Positions 36,076-48,230 are shown, counted from the stretch's first letter. The stretch is DNA of 64,000 nucleotides from Polytrichum commune (GCA_950295325.1 OX485805.1:30741501-30805500); one strand, 5' to 3'. Numbers and translations are program-made. Notes: a model not told the origin generated them from the sequence alone.

Positions 36076-36205
36076 CTCATGCCTGCCCGCCGTTTTTCCT
36101 CCTCCCTTTTTCGTACATCGTGAACGAATTGTTAATGGCCCTTACCCAAGGTACTCAGAAGGTTTGGACGGACAGAGTAGGAACCTTATCCCATCATATG
36201 TAATG

Positions 36206-36729
36206 TTTGGGTCGAGCGACCCAAACCTCATCCCAGTGTGGGTGGATTTACACTGTGAAAGTTTGGGTCGACCGACCCAAACCCTTTCCCAGTGTGGGTG
36301 GACTTACCCTGTGAAAGTTTGGGTCAACCGACCCAAACCCCTTCCGAGTGTGGTGGGTTTACCCTGTGAAAGTTTGGGTCGGTCGACCCAAACCCCTTCC
36401 CAGTGTGGATGGATTTAGCCTGTGAAAGTTTGGGTCGACCGACCCAAACCCCTATCCAGTGTGGGTGGATTAACCCCGTCAAAGATTGGGTCGGTCGACC
36501 CAACCCCTTCCCCAGTTTCGGAGGTTGTAGTTGACCATGACAAGGATTGGGTCGGTCGACCCAAAATTTTCCCCACAGCGTGATGGAATTCTAAATGGCC
36601 CTCAACCCATCATTGTACAAGGTTTGAGTCGGTCGACCGGAACCCGACCCTATCCCACGGGCAAGGTGTGGATGGCCCTCAATCCCTGGTGCCACAGGGT
36701 TTAGGTCGGCCGACCCAAACTCCCACCCA
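36206..36729. repeat. TE1 palindrome array upstream of the DUF7869 gene (9 copies)
   Basis: Copies start at 36206, 36262, 36318, 36373, 36429, 36485, 36546, 36623 and 36710. The first six are 55-56 bp apart, with spacer ccccttcccagtgtgggtgga followed by ttaccctgtgaaag. The last four drift and carry mutations. The array lies 190-700 bp before the DUF7869 start and may be the continuation of 25791-26342, split by later insertions. Confidence 0.9.
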
Positions 36730-36920
36730 AAATATTTTGTGGAACATTTTGTGGACTGGCGCATAGTATTGGGAGCTCACATTGCATTTGTGTTGCAAAT
36801 GTCTTGATCCTCAGTGTCCCCATTTATCGTGATGTTTTGCATTTTCCAATATTTGATTTTTTTGGACCCTTACGTTGTGTCCATGTTTGTTGAGGTTTCA
36901 TGTGCATTTGTGTAGGCGCA

Positions 36921-39900
36921 ATGGAGGGAGTTGGTGGAAGAGGGGATTCCTTCTCTGAAGACATGGGCAGCACCCAATCTCTGTCTGGGGATGAGCTAGA
37001 CATTGTCGGGGAGGATAGTTTTGATGACAGTGCAGATGAAGGTCATTTGGGGAGTCCTTCGCCATCTGACCCTTTTTGCCCCATTGTGGAATGTGCGGGG
37101 CTTTCACGAGCTTCATGGGTGAATTTGGATGTGGTACTTGTTAATGACAGTGGAGTTGCTGTGGCGGAGGGTATTTGTCGTAACACACATCCACAAGATT
37201 GCATTGATGAACACTCCCTTGGCACCGAGGACGTTGGAGTTGTTATATTAGAATCACTTATACATTCGGAAGTCAATCCAACTCATAGGTTCTCGTTGCG
37301 AAGGTGGCCGTTGAGGAATGTGACAATTGAGGGGGTTAGTTTGCGCGACCATGAGCGACGACACATCCAAATCCAACAGGAGCTCCAAGCAAACATTCGG
37401 CCACGCAAAGGCCTTCGGAAGTACGAAACATTGACACGTCCTACTCCGTCTGCAAATAAGTGTAAACGTCAAAGGTTGCTCTGTGAGGAGTCTATTAGAG
37501 AAGTTGCTACGAAGGATTGTTGTGTACATCGTTGTTGCCAATTGTTCCCAAGAGATAAATTGAAGGCCATCCGTGAAGAAATGTGGCTTGGAGATTTCCG
37601 TCTAAGATCCACCAAAAAACTTGATATCCATAGGGCGATACATGTGAACGGAGCGGGTCGCAAGGTCATCACCCTTGAGAGTATAGACGTGTGTTGTACG
37701 GCATGGTACACCATTCACGGTGTGTCGAAAGCGGAATTTTATAGACAAGCCGCGTATGCCAATGAAGGCCGCCGTGCCCGTCACCATGGGAACACGGGCT
37801 TAAAGAAACCAAGAGAAGCAACGAGACAAGCAACAGCCACTCTGGCAACCATCATTGTCCCCCTTGCCGATGCAATGCCGCACAAAACACGGACACTCGC
37901 AACCGGTGAAAAGGTTGTGGAGAAGGTTCTTCCTACAGGCACGAAATGGAAAGACATATTGTTGGACGTAAACGCAGTTGGCGAGAAGGCCGGGTTGGAC
38001 CCTATTTCGTTGTCGAAACTGAGTGCTATCAAAAAATCTCACTTTAGCGAATACATCACAAAAAGACGAGGCGACAAATTTGCCCGTTGTTCCAAATGCG
38101 AGAAGTTGAAACGCCTTCGAGATGCACACACGATGGGGACAGAGTCCTATGCCGCACATCAAATGAACTATTTCAAGCATGTAAACATGCAAGAGGCACA
38201 CCGTAATGATTACTACACAAATAGAGCTTTGTCCATCTCCAGGCCTTTGGAAGTCCTTACAATCATCCATGACAAAATGGACCATGCCAAAACAGCCTCA
38301 CCATGTTTTGCAAATCGAATAAAAGCCACGGACGGCCTTTTTAAGCTTCCTGTTTCGGTTACAGGTGATTTTGATAACAATTGCATTGCATTACCTAAAC
38401 ACAAATTTGTGCGTTTAGGTTTGTACTTGGGGCCATACATGTACACCATGTGAATTTTTTGGTGTTATAGTTGAATATTAAACCATTGGGTTGCCTTTGC
38501 AGGAATGATTGCACATGGGCATGGAGATGTCAAGTATGCTCATTATGCTCTTGATTTGTATCCGGGGGATTCAAACCACACGATAGGGTCATTTGCAAAG
38601 CTTTTACGTGATTTGGAGAAACCGCCGTCCTATTCATCAAGATTGCTATTTGAAAACTCGGGATCAACACCTCTATATGAAGCGGTCTTGGATGGAAGAG
38701 ATGTATGCGTGCACTCATTGCCGGAGCCACCAAGTGAAGATGTGATTGCCAAGAATTTGCCCCCAACTCTGCGTGTCCAATTGGACAATTGTGCGAAGGA
38801 CAATAAAAGTAGATATGTTTTTGCATATTGGTCGTTGTTGGTTGCGAAAGGCATTTTCAAGGAGGTTTTTGTGTCCTTTCTATTGGTAGGCCACACGCAC
38901 GATGATATTGATGCGTCCTTTGGGCGGTGGAGCATGAAGTTGCGCGAGGAGGATTTTCCAACAATCCCATTGTTGATGAAGTCGTACATGGATTTGGAGA
39001 ACATTCCCGTCATCCCACATATGATAGAGGAGGTTCCAGACTTCAAGGCATTTATAGAACCGTATATTCGAAGCGGAGCTCACCGATTGATCGGGCATAC
39101 GAAGGCACAACAATTTCGGTTCTACGTGCGTGACGATGGTGTCCCCGCCATGCAATACAAGTTGTTGTGCACATCACAAGACTGGAGCCCGCCGGAGGGT
39201 CTCCTTGTATGGCGTGTTGATGGGGAAGGAAGGACGATGTTGCCTGATGGAGAGCCTAAGCCTTGCAAACCAATACCCATGAAGAATTTGGAGGACATTT
39301 GTAAAGGCATATCAGGCTTCATACAATATTGGGAGAGTTTGAGGGTAGCGGATGTTGGTGGATCGTGTTGGCTTCGTTACGGAAGTTGGATACAATATTG
39401 GACACGTGTTCGTGGCGCTTTGGCAAACCTTCATGAAGATACACCCCTTACTTTAAGGCATGGGTTTTGGCCACAAACACGTGTCAATGTACAAGCTTCG
39501 GAGGCTAGTCTTTTGGGAAATGGAGAGGTTCGAGAGGAGTTTGATGTGGACGACCATTACGTGGGGCCTGCTAGTAGTCGTCCGCCACCATCTTTCCGCA
39601 TTGCAGTGGATTGTCATGAAGGTTATATGCTCATTTTGCGTCCTGGAGATGAGACATATGCAAAGCCAGTGTGGGTGGCAAGAGCTTTGTCCAAACCAAA
39701 TTTTGTAACTTCCAGCCCTCATTTTCGACAAATACAAGTAGAGTACTACCGACCGACATCACGGAATGAAGATGTTGTTCGGCATTATACAGGCTGGGAT
39801 ACAAACCCTAACTTTCGGTGGAAGGTGGATTCTGAGCATGGTCCATCTTGGATAGATACAGATTCCATATTCATAGCATGGAAACCACGGAAAAATCATA

Positions 39901-39989
39901 GTGGATCGGTGTCCATCCCTCAAAAGTACATAACTTTTGCAAAAGACAACCTTGCTCGGATCGCAGAAGAAGCAACCCACGTTAAATGA
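36921..39989 (+). CDS. DUF7869-type transposon protein (~994 aa)
   Basis: The exons are 36921-38418 and 38503-39989. The 84-bp intron is spliced TTAG|GTTTGT...TTTGCAG|GA, giving VRLGMIAHGHGDVKYAH across the join. The acidic N-terminus is followed by a Cys pair (CSKC, 390-393), IIHDKMDHAKT (D451/D454), VQLDNCAKDNKSRY (D594) and VGHTHDDIDASFGRWS (D633-636). Their spacing suggests an RNase H-fold DDE/D-like core, but this is inferred. The gene is open throughout and is the best-preserved gene here. It ends about 530 bp from the TE1 right end and diverges from the ParB/methyltransferase-like gene. The start is the ATG just after an AG (TTGTGTAG|GCGCA), so a leader intron is likely. It is probably the mobilising protein. 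Confidence 0.75.
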
Positions 39990-40518
39990 GAAGTTGGTAG
40001 GATTGTGTTAGCATGATTATAGTGTAATATGTAATTCGACGAATATATATTACTCATATGTGTGCTCCTCAAACTTGGGGCAAAGTTTGGGTAGAACTTG
40101 CGAATGCTATATTGTTTGGGGTTGGATGAATATTCATTTACTATATTTCAATACAAATGTGAAGTTCATTTTTTTATTAAGTTTGGGACTAAATTGTCCA
40201 TTGAAGAAAAATGCATTTATTGCATGCACTTTGTATGTTGCAATGTCTATATTTTATTGACCATGCTAATAATATAAACCATTTTATATGTTTATTGGAT
40301 GAAACTAGTTTGGAGTGCTCTACCCAAAGTGTTTTTGTTGATGAAGTTGGTGTTGAGTGCTCTACCATATGTGCTTATGTCCACACATAATAGATTTGGG
40401 ATATTAGAACATATAATATATTTGAGATTGTTCGCAATATAGTTTCGGAACACGGAATGTTGTTTGATCCATATATTAATTTGAGACTAGAGAAAGTCTC
40501 AATTTAACGAATATAGTG
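39990..40518. repeat. TE1 right terminus
   Basis: Noncoding. It contains the repeated phrase gagtgctctaccc/ca (about 40313 and 40356), mirrored as gggtagagcacttg in the relative at about 55680. It ends ...GTCTCAATTTAACGAATATAGTG. It matches the left end of 55527-62174 on the opposite strand. Confidence 0.65.
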
Positions 40519-40615
40519 TTTTGCTCACTTTCTTTCCAATGTGTGAGTTTGATGTGGTGAGGTTGTGGAAAGGAAATAGAGCGAATAGGTCTGAATTGCG
40601 GGAGGGTTGAACACA

Positions 40616-41705
40616 TGAAGGAAATAGGCAATTCACAACCTCCGACAACGGAACCATCTAAGAAAAAGAAGAGGAGGCGATCGTCTACACATTACACTGA
40701 TAAGAAGAGAAAGACAGTGAGGACACAAAAGTGACAGGCAAGGAAAGCGCCAATCGAGGGCCGTGGGACGCCCGAGGATTTGAGCCAAAGCATAAAGGAC
40801 CTGCGGAAACCTTCGTGGAGGCTAGACTGTGGGATTCAGCCTTTTCATTTATCACCGATTGTAGAAGAGGCGGACGGAAGTAAAGCGCAACCAATGGTAG
40901 AAGTGGAGGAGTTGGGAAACGACAGCATCCAAGAGGACTCACGCGACGAGACAAACTCTACAAGTGTCGTACGTATTCTTCGGGTTCTCCATATATTTAA
41001 TTGTTTGAGCACATAATGAAAATGGTAGAACATATTCAACTGTGAAACAACTTTTCTTTTAGATATTATGGTTTGTCATCATTGTTATAAACATTGTTTT
41101 ATCTTAAATATAGGAAGAAGGGGGGAGTGGAGATAGTGGAAATATCTACGAAGAAGACAACAAGGAGGTAGCACAACAAATTGAGAAGGCGTTAGAAGAG
41201 CGAGAACCGATGTCGGGACAACCAACGATTCAAGCAAGAGACAAAATGACGGCGTCCAAGAGGAAAGCGGCAAAGGAAGATCTGAAATCAAATTTGTTGG
41301 GAGGCCGCGAAAGAGCTGAAGGAGGAGACCCATGCGCAGAAACCCTAAGTGTGGATGTTGTGACCCCTGCTTCAAGATTTCTGCGAAGCAAGGCGGGCGG
41401 AACACAACAAACATCAAGGCGAGGGCGTGGCCGTGGGAGAGGAATGGCGCAAGTAAACCTCAGAGATTCGAGAAGCACTCCAATAACGCCGACAGAGGAC
41501 GGGACCTTGGAAGATAGTGGCGCCAATATAGGGGCTTCAGTGGAGGGCATACTCCAAATTCTGGTAAGGTGTCGGGATCTCGGCCAAGCTATGTTCGCCA
41601 ACGTTTTTGCTTTCTATCACTTTGATTTCTCATAGTATTTGGAATATCAGCTTGACTTGCTTTCGGCCTTGTCTTGATTTGGGTTTAGGAACATGTCAGG
41701 AAAGG
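40616..41705 (+). pseudogene. 5' exons of a TE2 gene, nuclear-type basic protein, one in-frame TGA
   Basis: ATG at 40616 opens a basic N-terminus (EPSKKKKRRRSSTHYTDKK). An in-frame TGA at 40732-40734 interrupts it, and the same frame then stays open to about 40969. A second exon, 41114-41562 (after AAATATAG, ending at CTG|GTAAGG), encodes an acidic stretch and an RGRGRGRG motif. A 16-bp mini-exon between TTTAG and GTATGT may follow at about 41690-41705. Palindrome arrays start immediately afterwards. It may be the 5' part of the ParB/methyltransferase-like gene at 49139, with the arrays inside a giant intron. No known domain. Confidence 0.4.
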
Positions 41706-44220
41706 TATGTTTGTGCTTGAAAAATCAAAAGGTTATGTGCACATCATGTTGCTCTCGGCCTTGTCTCGTTTTGTGTAGTGCACAAGAACGAGCTAGGGGA
41801 AGAGGCCTCGGATCCGAGGCCTCATATTTGTGTAAGTTTGAGTATGTGAAATGTAGGGTTTTGAGAGAGGCGAGGTTCTTGATTTCTCAAACTAATGGAA
41901 TGTCGACTTTCTTGCTTTCTTGATTCCTTGCTCTCGGCCATTTCTTCTATTGTGTAGTGCATAAGTGGGAGCCATAGGAAGAGGCCTCGGATCCGAGGCC
42001 TCTTATTTGTGGGTAGGTTTGTGCTTGAAAAATCAAAATGTTATGTGCACATCAATTGCTCTCGGCCTTGGCTCGTTTTGTGTAGTGCACAAGAACGAGC
42101 TAGGGGAAGAGGCCTCGGATCCGAGGCCTCATATTTGTGTAAGTTTGAGTATGTGAAAGGTAGGGTTTTGAGAGAGGCGAGGTTCTTGATTTCTCAAACT
42201 AATGGAATGTCGACTTTCTTGCTTTCTTGATTCCTTGCTCTCGGCCATTTCTTCTATTGTGTAGTGCATAAGTGGGAGCCATAGGAAGAGGCCTCGGATC
42301 CGAGGCCTCTTATTTGTGGGTAGGTTTGTGCTTGAAAAATCAAAATGTTATGTGCACATCAATTGCTCTCGGCCTTGGCTCGTTTTGTGTAGTGCACAAG
42401 AACGAGCTAGGGGAAGAGGCCTCGGATCCGAGGCCTCATATTTGTGTAAGTTTGAGTATGTGAAAGGTAGGGTTTTGAGAGAGGCGAGGTTCTTGATTTC
42501 TCAAACTAATGGAATGTCGACTTTCTTGCTTTCTTGATTCCTTGCTCTCGGCCATTTCTTCTATTGTGTAGTGCATAAGTGGGAGCCATAGGAAGAGGCC
42601 TCGGATCCGAGGCCTCTTATTTGTGGGTAGGTTTGTGCTTGAAAAATCAAAATGTTATGTGCACATCAATTGCTCTCGGCCTTGGCTCGTTTTGTGTAGT
42701 GCACAAGAACGAGCTAGGGGAAGAGGCCTCGGATCCGAGGCCTCATATTTGTGTAAGTTTGAGTATGTGAAAGGTAGGGTTTTGAGAGAGGCGAGGTTCT
42801 TGATTTCTCAAACTAATGGAATGTCGACTTTCTTGCTTTCTTGATTCCTTGCTCTCGGCCATTTCTTCTATTGTGTAGTGCATAAGTGGGAGCCATAGGA
42901 AGAGGCCTCGGATCCGAGGCCTCTTATTTGTGGGTAGGTTTGTGCTTGAAAAATCAAAATGTTATGTGCACATCAATTGCTCTCGGCCTTGGCTCGTTTT
43001 GTGTAGTGCACAAGAACGAGCTAGGGGAAGAGGCCTCGGATCCGAGGCCTCATATTTGTGTAAGTTTGAGTATGTGAAAGGTAGGGTTTTGAGAGAGGCG
43101 AGGTTCTTGATTTCTCAAACTAATGGAATGTCGACTTTCTTGCTTTCTTGATTCCTTGCTCTCGGCCATTTCTTCTATTGTGTAGTGCATAAGTGGGAGC
43201 CATAGGAAGAGGCCTCGGATCCGAGGCCTCTTATTTGTGGGTAGGTTTGTGCTTGAAAAATCAAAAATGTTATGTCCACATCGATTGCTCTCGGCCTTGT
43301 CTCGTTTTGTGTAGTGCATAAGAAGGAGCTAGGGGAAGAGGCCTCGGATCCGAGGCCTCATATTTGTGTAAGTTTGAGTATGTGAAATGTAGGGTTTTAA
43401 GAGAGGTGAGGTTCTTGATTTCTCAAACTAATGGAATGTCGACTTTCTTGCTTTCTTGATTCCTTGCTCTCGGCCATTTCTTCTATTGTGTAGTGCATAA
43501 GTGGGAGCCATAGGAAGAGGCCTCGGATCCGAGGCCTCTTATTTGTGGGTAGGTTTGTGCTTGAAAAATCAAAAATGTTATGTCCACATCGATTGCTCTC
43601 GGCCTTGTCTCGTTTTGTGTAGTGCATAAGAAGGAGCTAGGGGAAGAGGCCTCGGATCCGAGGCCTCATATTTGTGTAAGTTTGAGTATGTGAGAGGTAG
43701 GGTTTTGAGAGAGGTGAGGTTCTTGATTTCTCAAACTAATGGAATGTCAACTTTCTTCCATTTTTGATTCCTTGCTCTCTGCCTTGTGCCCCACGGGCGA
43801 ACGCCCGTGGGCCATGTAACAAGTAATTTGGTTAGGCATGTCTTTATGAGGCACTTTGGTTGGTTCTGAGTATGTAAACTAGTTTGTGTGTGAGGCCTCG
43901 GATCCGAGGCCACTTAAGGTTTTTTGATTCAAAGTATAACTTGTATGAATGAGGCACTTTGCTTGTTTTTGAGGATGTAAACTAGTTTGTGAATGAGGCC
44001 TCGGATCCGAGGCCTCTTTTATGTGTTCCAAAACATGTGTACGGATGAGGCACTTTGGTTTGTTTTGAGTATGTAAACTAGTTTGTGCATGAGGCCTCGG
44101 ATCCGAGGCCTCTTTTATGTGTTCCAAAACAAGTGTACGGAAGAGGCACTTTAGTTGGTTTTGAGTATGTAAACTAGTTTGTGTGTAAGGCCTCGGATCC
44201 GAGGCCTCTCGGCCGAGGCC
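41706..44220. repeat. TE2 palindrome array, left part, with 307-bp higher-order repeat
   Basis: The core is a perfect 22-bp palindrome, arm GAGGCCTCGGA plus its reverse complement. Seventeen cores lie here. From about 41700 to 43790 they are arranged as 307-bp units with two cores each (for example 42109 and 42290). Several consecutive units look identical, so expansion was recent. From 43870 to 44220 the unit shortens to about 100 bp (gaggcactttggttggttttgagtatgtaaactagtttgtg + core). Short ORFs of 60-76 codons repeat with the unit and are not genes. Confidence 0.95.
43790..43811. repeat. Second TE2 palindrome, copy 1
   Basis: CCCACGGGCG-AA-CGCCCGTGGG followed by ccatgtaacaagtaatttgg. Identical core at 47837-47858; a covarying copy lies at 48231-48252. 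Confidence 0.85.
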
Positions 44221-46386
44221 TGTGAGGCCAAACCCCCCCACCCTTAAGCGTCCGTAGTCCGAGTAGTGGGTTTGGGCTCACATTCCTCCGCGGTATTGGA
44301 TTTGGACTTGGATGAGTCCATAGTGCAATGTTCACCCTTCAAGTGGTCTTGGATTTAACTGGAATTTCACTTTTAACAACTCAATGTACGATTTCAATAC
44401 GTATGTGGAGAATGCACAAGTTAACTATGTTATTTTAACCTCCTTATGCTCGGGTGCTATTTTGTCTTTGTTTGCTTCTAACGTCCATCCGGCTGCTTTA
44501 GCTACACAAGCCCTTAAGGATATCCCTCTCCTAAATGGAGTCCGTGCCGTTGACTCTATACTACCACTTGAACTATCACTTGTGTATTCCGTATCGCTAC
44601 TATAAGAGGTCTCACTTGGTGTCTCCATACCGTACATAAGCCTTTAAGTATTAAGAAATACTTATGTGACTTATGTCAATCTCTCCCTCGCACCTTTGGT
44701 CTTTGCTTCCTTTGTCTTGCCATCGCGAGAGTGCTCCACATTCTCCATTAAGTTGTGCACGTGGTTTATTTTTAAAGAGAGGATGCAAGTGTTAAAAAAA
44801 ACACTATTCTCTATAGTCAATCTCAAATACATTTACTTGTGAAAGCCACACATAACACTAACTAGCATAATGTAACTAACTACTTGTCTATGAGCTAATT
44901 AGGTAGGCTATCTACTAAGCTCCTTCATGAACCCATCTCTTTACTTTCTAATTACATAAACCTAGCTCCTTCATAAACCCAGCTCCTTCATAAACCCAGC
45001 TTCTTAGCTTCTAACTAAACAAACCCAGCTCCTTCATAAACCCAGCTCCTTCATGAACCCAGCTCCTTAGCTTCTAACTAAACAAACCCAGGTCCTTCAT
45101 AAACCCAGCTCTTTACTTTCTAACTAAACAAACCCAACTCCTTCATAAACCGAGCTCCTTCATGAACCCACAACTTTGTAGTTGTAATCCCCAACTACCT
45201 CACTAATAATTCAAGCCCTTAACTAATCTTCCTACCTAATTTCCCTATTTCTACTAACAACCCCTTTCTAATCACACAATTCTTCTCTAATCCTAAAATC
45301 CTAAAATCCTAGAGAGGAGAGGGGGAGAGAGAATTTCCTAACTTCACTAAGACTAACTAATCCACACAAGTATATTTTTGCACTCATCACAACATCAAGT
45401 GCTCAACTCTTAAACATGGAACTTGCAACCACGTGTATTCAAAACATGAACTTTAAGTACCACAAATTGGAATCATGAATTAACTTTAAAATCCTTCACG
45501 TCAACACTAATTCTACCAAGAGGTCAAGCCCTCTTCAAGGCTAACAAGCCTTGGCTCTCAAACTAAAAACTAAGCACACACATGTGCTCCAATATGGCTT
45601 CCCACACCCACACTTATAACTCGTGGGGTGCCTTGGAGCACAAAGGAAAGAGAGGATGAGTGAGGGAAGAATGAGGGATTATATAGTAAGCTTGAGGAGG
45701 TGAGCACCCTCAAGGCTCACGATAAGCCCTTGAGATTTCCTCCTACTTAGTAGGCGCCAATCCTATCTTCTAAGCCTTCCTCCCTCAAATGATCAACAAG
45801 GATCCTAATTCGAACATTTAACTAGCCTTGGCTTTCTACCTACCACACTTTACCAAACTTGGGATGCTTCAACCCAAACTTAGCCTCCTTCGCTTTCCGC
45901 CGCCATAACTTTCTCCCCTTACTTTCCCAAATCGTCGCTCACCACTTAATTCAAACCACGATGCTTAACTCGTGATTTGATTGGTGCTTTGAGAATTTGC
46001 TTATCCTCCACCTTGCATTCTTCCTTGGGCCTTCCCCATTAAGTGGCCATGATGAGGTGGTCCACTTGTGCGCTCCATGTGATCCTCCATTCATCCCAAT
46101 TCGAATGCACTTGCCTCTTGAGTCACTTTGGTTGTCTCCATCCATTTGTACTAGCCTACTCACTAACTACTCAATCCAAGTTCTCCTTACCTATCCTCAT
46201 TCACTCAAATCCTTCCGAAGGTAAAAACACAATAACAACTCACATCCTAGCCTCTTACAACATGGTACTTCTAAGACTAACATTTCACTCTTGTTATATT
46301 TTTGTGAAGTAACATGCTACTTCAAAGTGCATCAACTAACGTTTCAAGGGTCTAAGACTAAATGTGGGCACCCTTTTGGGCTCACA
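44221..46386. mobile_element. Solo LTR in the TE2 array, target duplication AGGCC
   Basis: Starts TGTGAGGCCAAACCCC and ends TTTTGGGCTCACA. It is flanked by AGGCC at 44216-44220 and 46387-46391. Removing it rejoins the interrupted array unit (ggccacttgaggttttttgattc continues as at 43910). It shares its opening motifs with the solo LTR at 2706. It contains a minisatellite of aaacccagctccttcat units (44950-45170). No gag-pol is seen. Confidence 0.85.
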
Positions 46387-47836
46387 AGGCCACTTGAGGT
46401 TTTTTGATTCAACGTATAGCTTGTATGAATGAGGCACTTTGCTTGTTTTTGAGTATGTACACTAGTTTGAAAATGAGGCCTCGGATCCGAGGCCTCCTTT
46501 TAGTGCCCTCGATCAGCAGTCCCCTGGGAGTGGCTCCCGGGACTGCGAATGTTTAAATAGGCATAACTTCCTTGATTTTTGCCCAAATGGCGCAAGTGAG
46601 GTGTCCATCAGCATCTACATTTCACGTAGATGACGATAGAGTGGTTGATTGTTAGATTCGGAGACCAGACGTGGAAGATATGGAGGTCTGAAGCTGCGGG
46701 GGGGGGGGGGGATTGCATTTTGTTAAGTGCATAAGTAGGAGCTTTGGGAAGAGACCTCGGATCCGAGGCCTCTTTTTTGTGTCAAGGTTTGTGCTTGAAA
46801 AATTAAAAATTTATGTTCATTTTTGAATGCTCTTGGCCCTCTTGTTTTTGGTAGTGCATAAGTAGGTACTTTGTGAAGAGGCCTCGGATCCGAGGCCTCA
46901 TTTTTGTTTCAAGCTATGTGCTTGAAAAATGAAAATCTTATGTTCATTTTTGAATGCTCTTGGCCTTCTTGTTTTGGGTAGTGCATAAGTAGGTACTTTG
47001 TGAAGAGGCCTCGGATCCGAGGCCTCATTTTTGTGTCAAGCTATGTGCTTGAAAAATGAAAATCTTAATGTTCATTTTTGAATGCTCTTGGCCTTCTTGT
47101 TTTGGGTAGTGCATAAGTAGGTACTTTGTGAAGAGGCCTCGGATCCGAGGCCTCATTTTTGTGTCAAGGTATGTGCTTGAAAAATAAAAATCTTATGTTC
47201 ATTTTTGAATGCTCTTGGCCTTCTTGTTTTGGGTAGTGAATAAGTATGTGTTTTGGGAAGAGGCCTCGGATCCGAGGCCTCATGTTTGAGTCAATTTTAT
47301 TTAAGAAAAATCAAAATGTTATGTTCGTGTAAGATTGCTCTCGGCTTTCTTGTTTTGGGTACTACATGAGTAGGAGGTTTGTGAAGAGGCCTCGGATCCG
47401 AGGCCTCTTGTTTGTGTAAGTTTGAGTATGTGAGAGGCAGGGTTTTGAGAGAGGCGAGGTTCTTGATTTCTCAAACTAATGGAATGTCAACTTTCTTGCT
47501 TTCTTGATTCCTTGCTCTCGGCCATTTCTTCTATTGGGTAGTGCATAAGTGGGAGCCATAGGAAGAGGCCTCGGATCCGAGGCCTCTTATTTGTGGGTAG
47601 GTTTGTGCTTGAAAAATCAAAATGTTATGTGCACATCAATTGTTGTCGGCCTTGTCTTGTTTTGTGTAGTGCATAAGAAGCAGCTAGGGGAAGAGGCCTC
47701 GGATCCATGGCCTCATATTTGTGTAAGTTTGAGTATGTGAAAGGTAGGGTTTTGAAAGAGGCGAGGTTCTTGATTTCTCAAACTAATAGAATGTCAACTT
47801 TCTTCCATTTTTGGTTCCTTGCTCTCTGCCTTGTGC

Positions 47837-47858
47837 CCCACGGGCGAACGCCCGTGGG
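47837..47858. repeat. Second TE2 palindrome, copy 2
   Basis: Same core as 43790-43811, with the same tail (ccatgtaacaagtaa). Confidence 0.85.
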
Positions 47859-48230
47859 CCATGTAACAAGTAACTTGGGTAGGATTTAGCATCATCACGG
47901 GGAGATGTCTCCATGTCAAATATTTTTAAAAATTATGTTTTTTTTTCTCTATATTCATAACCATTGATTATATTTTTTGTATATTTTTTTGAAATTTTTT
48001 GTCATCTTCATTTTTCCTAGTAATTGTTTTAGTTGAATTCTGCGTCATTCTAGGTAGAAATGGTATGTTTTCTAGAAAAATATAGACATCAAATTTGGTC
48101 ATGATATTTTACTCCGTAATAGATATCATGTATATCTACCTCCCAAAAAAATTTGAGAAAATTTTGACCCATTTTGGTGATGCAACTTGGCAATGGAGTG
48201 ACCTCCCCTAGAACATCATCAAATGTGAAC

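Larger units (their letters stand above)
13998..40518. mobile_element. Giant CACTA-like transposon TE1 (contains nested insertions)
   Basis: The left end reads CACTATATTCGTTAAATTGA and the right end is its inverted counterpart (...TTTAACGAATATAGTG, ending 40518). The left end matches the right end of 55527-62174 and the right end matches that element's left end, so the pairing is supported by homology. Subterminal repeats lie inside each end. Two gene sets diverge from the centre: the ParB/methyltransferase/FCP1-like gene (minus) and a DUF7869 gene (plus). A Tourist MITE and a Ty3/Gypsy element are nested inside. The flanking trinucleotides (caa left, ttt right) do not form a target duplication, so a rearrangement or a composite origin cannot be excluded. 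Confidence 0.65.

Noticed and set aside
41965-43151. Repeated 63- and 73-codon ORFs in the 307-bp units
   Set aside because: They repeat exactly with the DNA unit and have no protein-like conservation; they are shadows of the satellite.
44425-44637. Short ORF in the solo LTR
   Set aside because: Low-complexity Ser/Thr frame inside noncoding LTR sequence; no second copy supports it.
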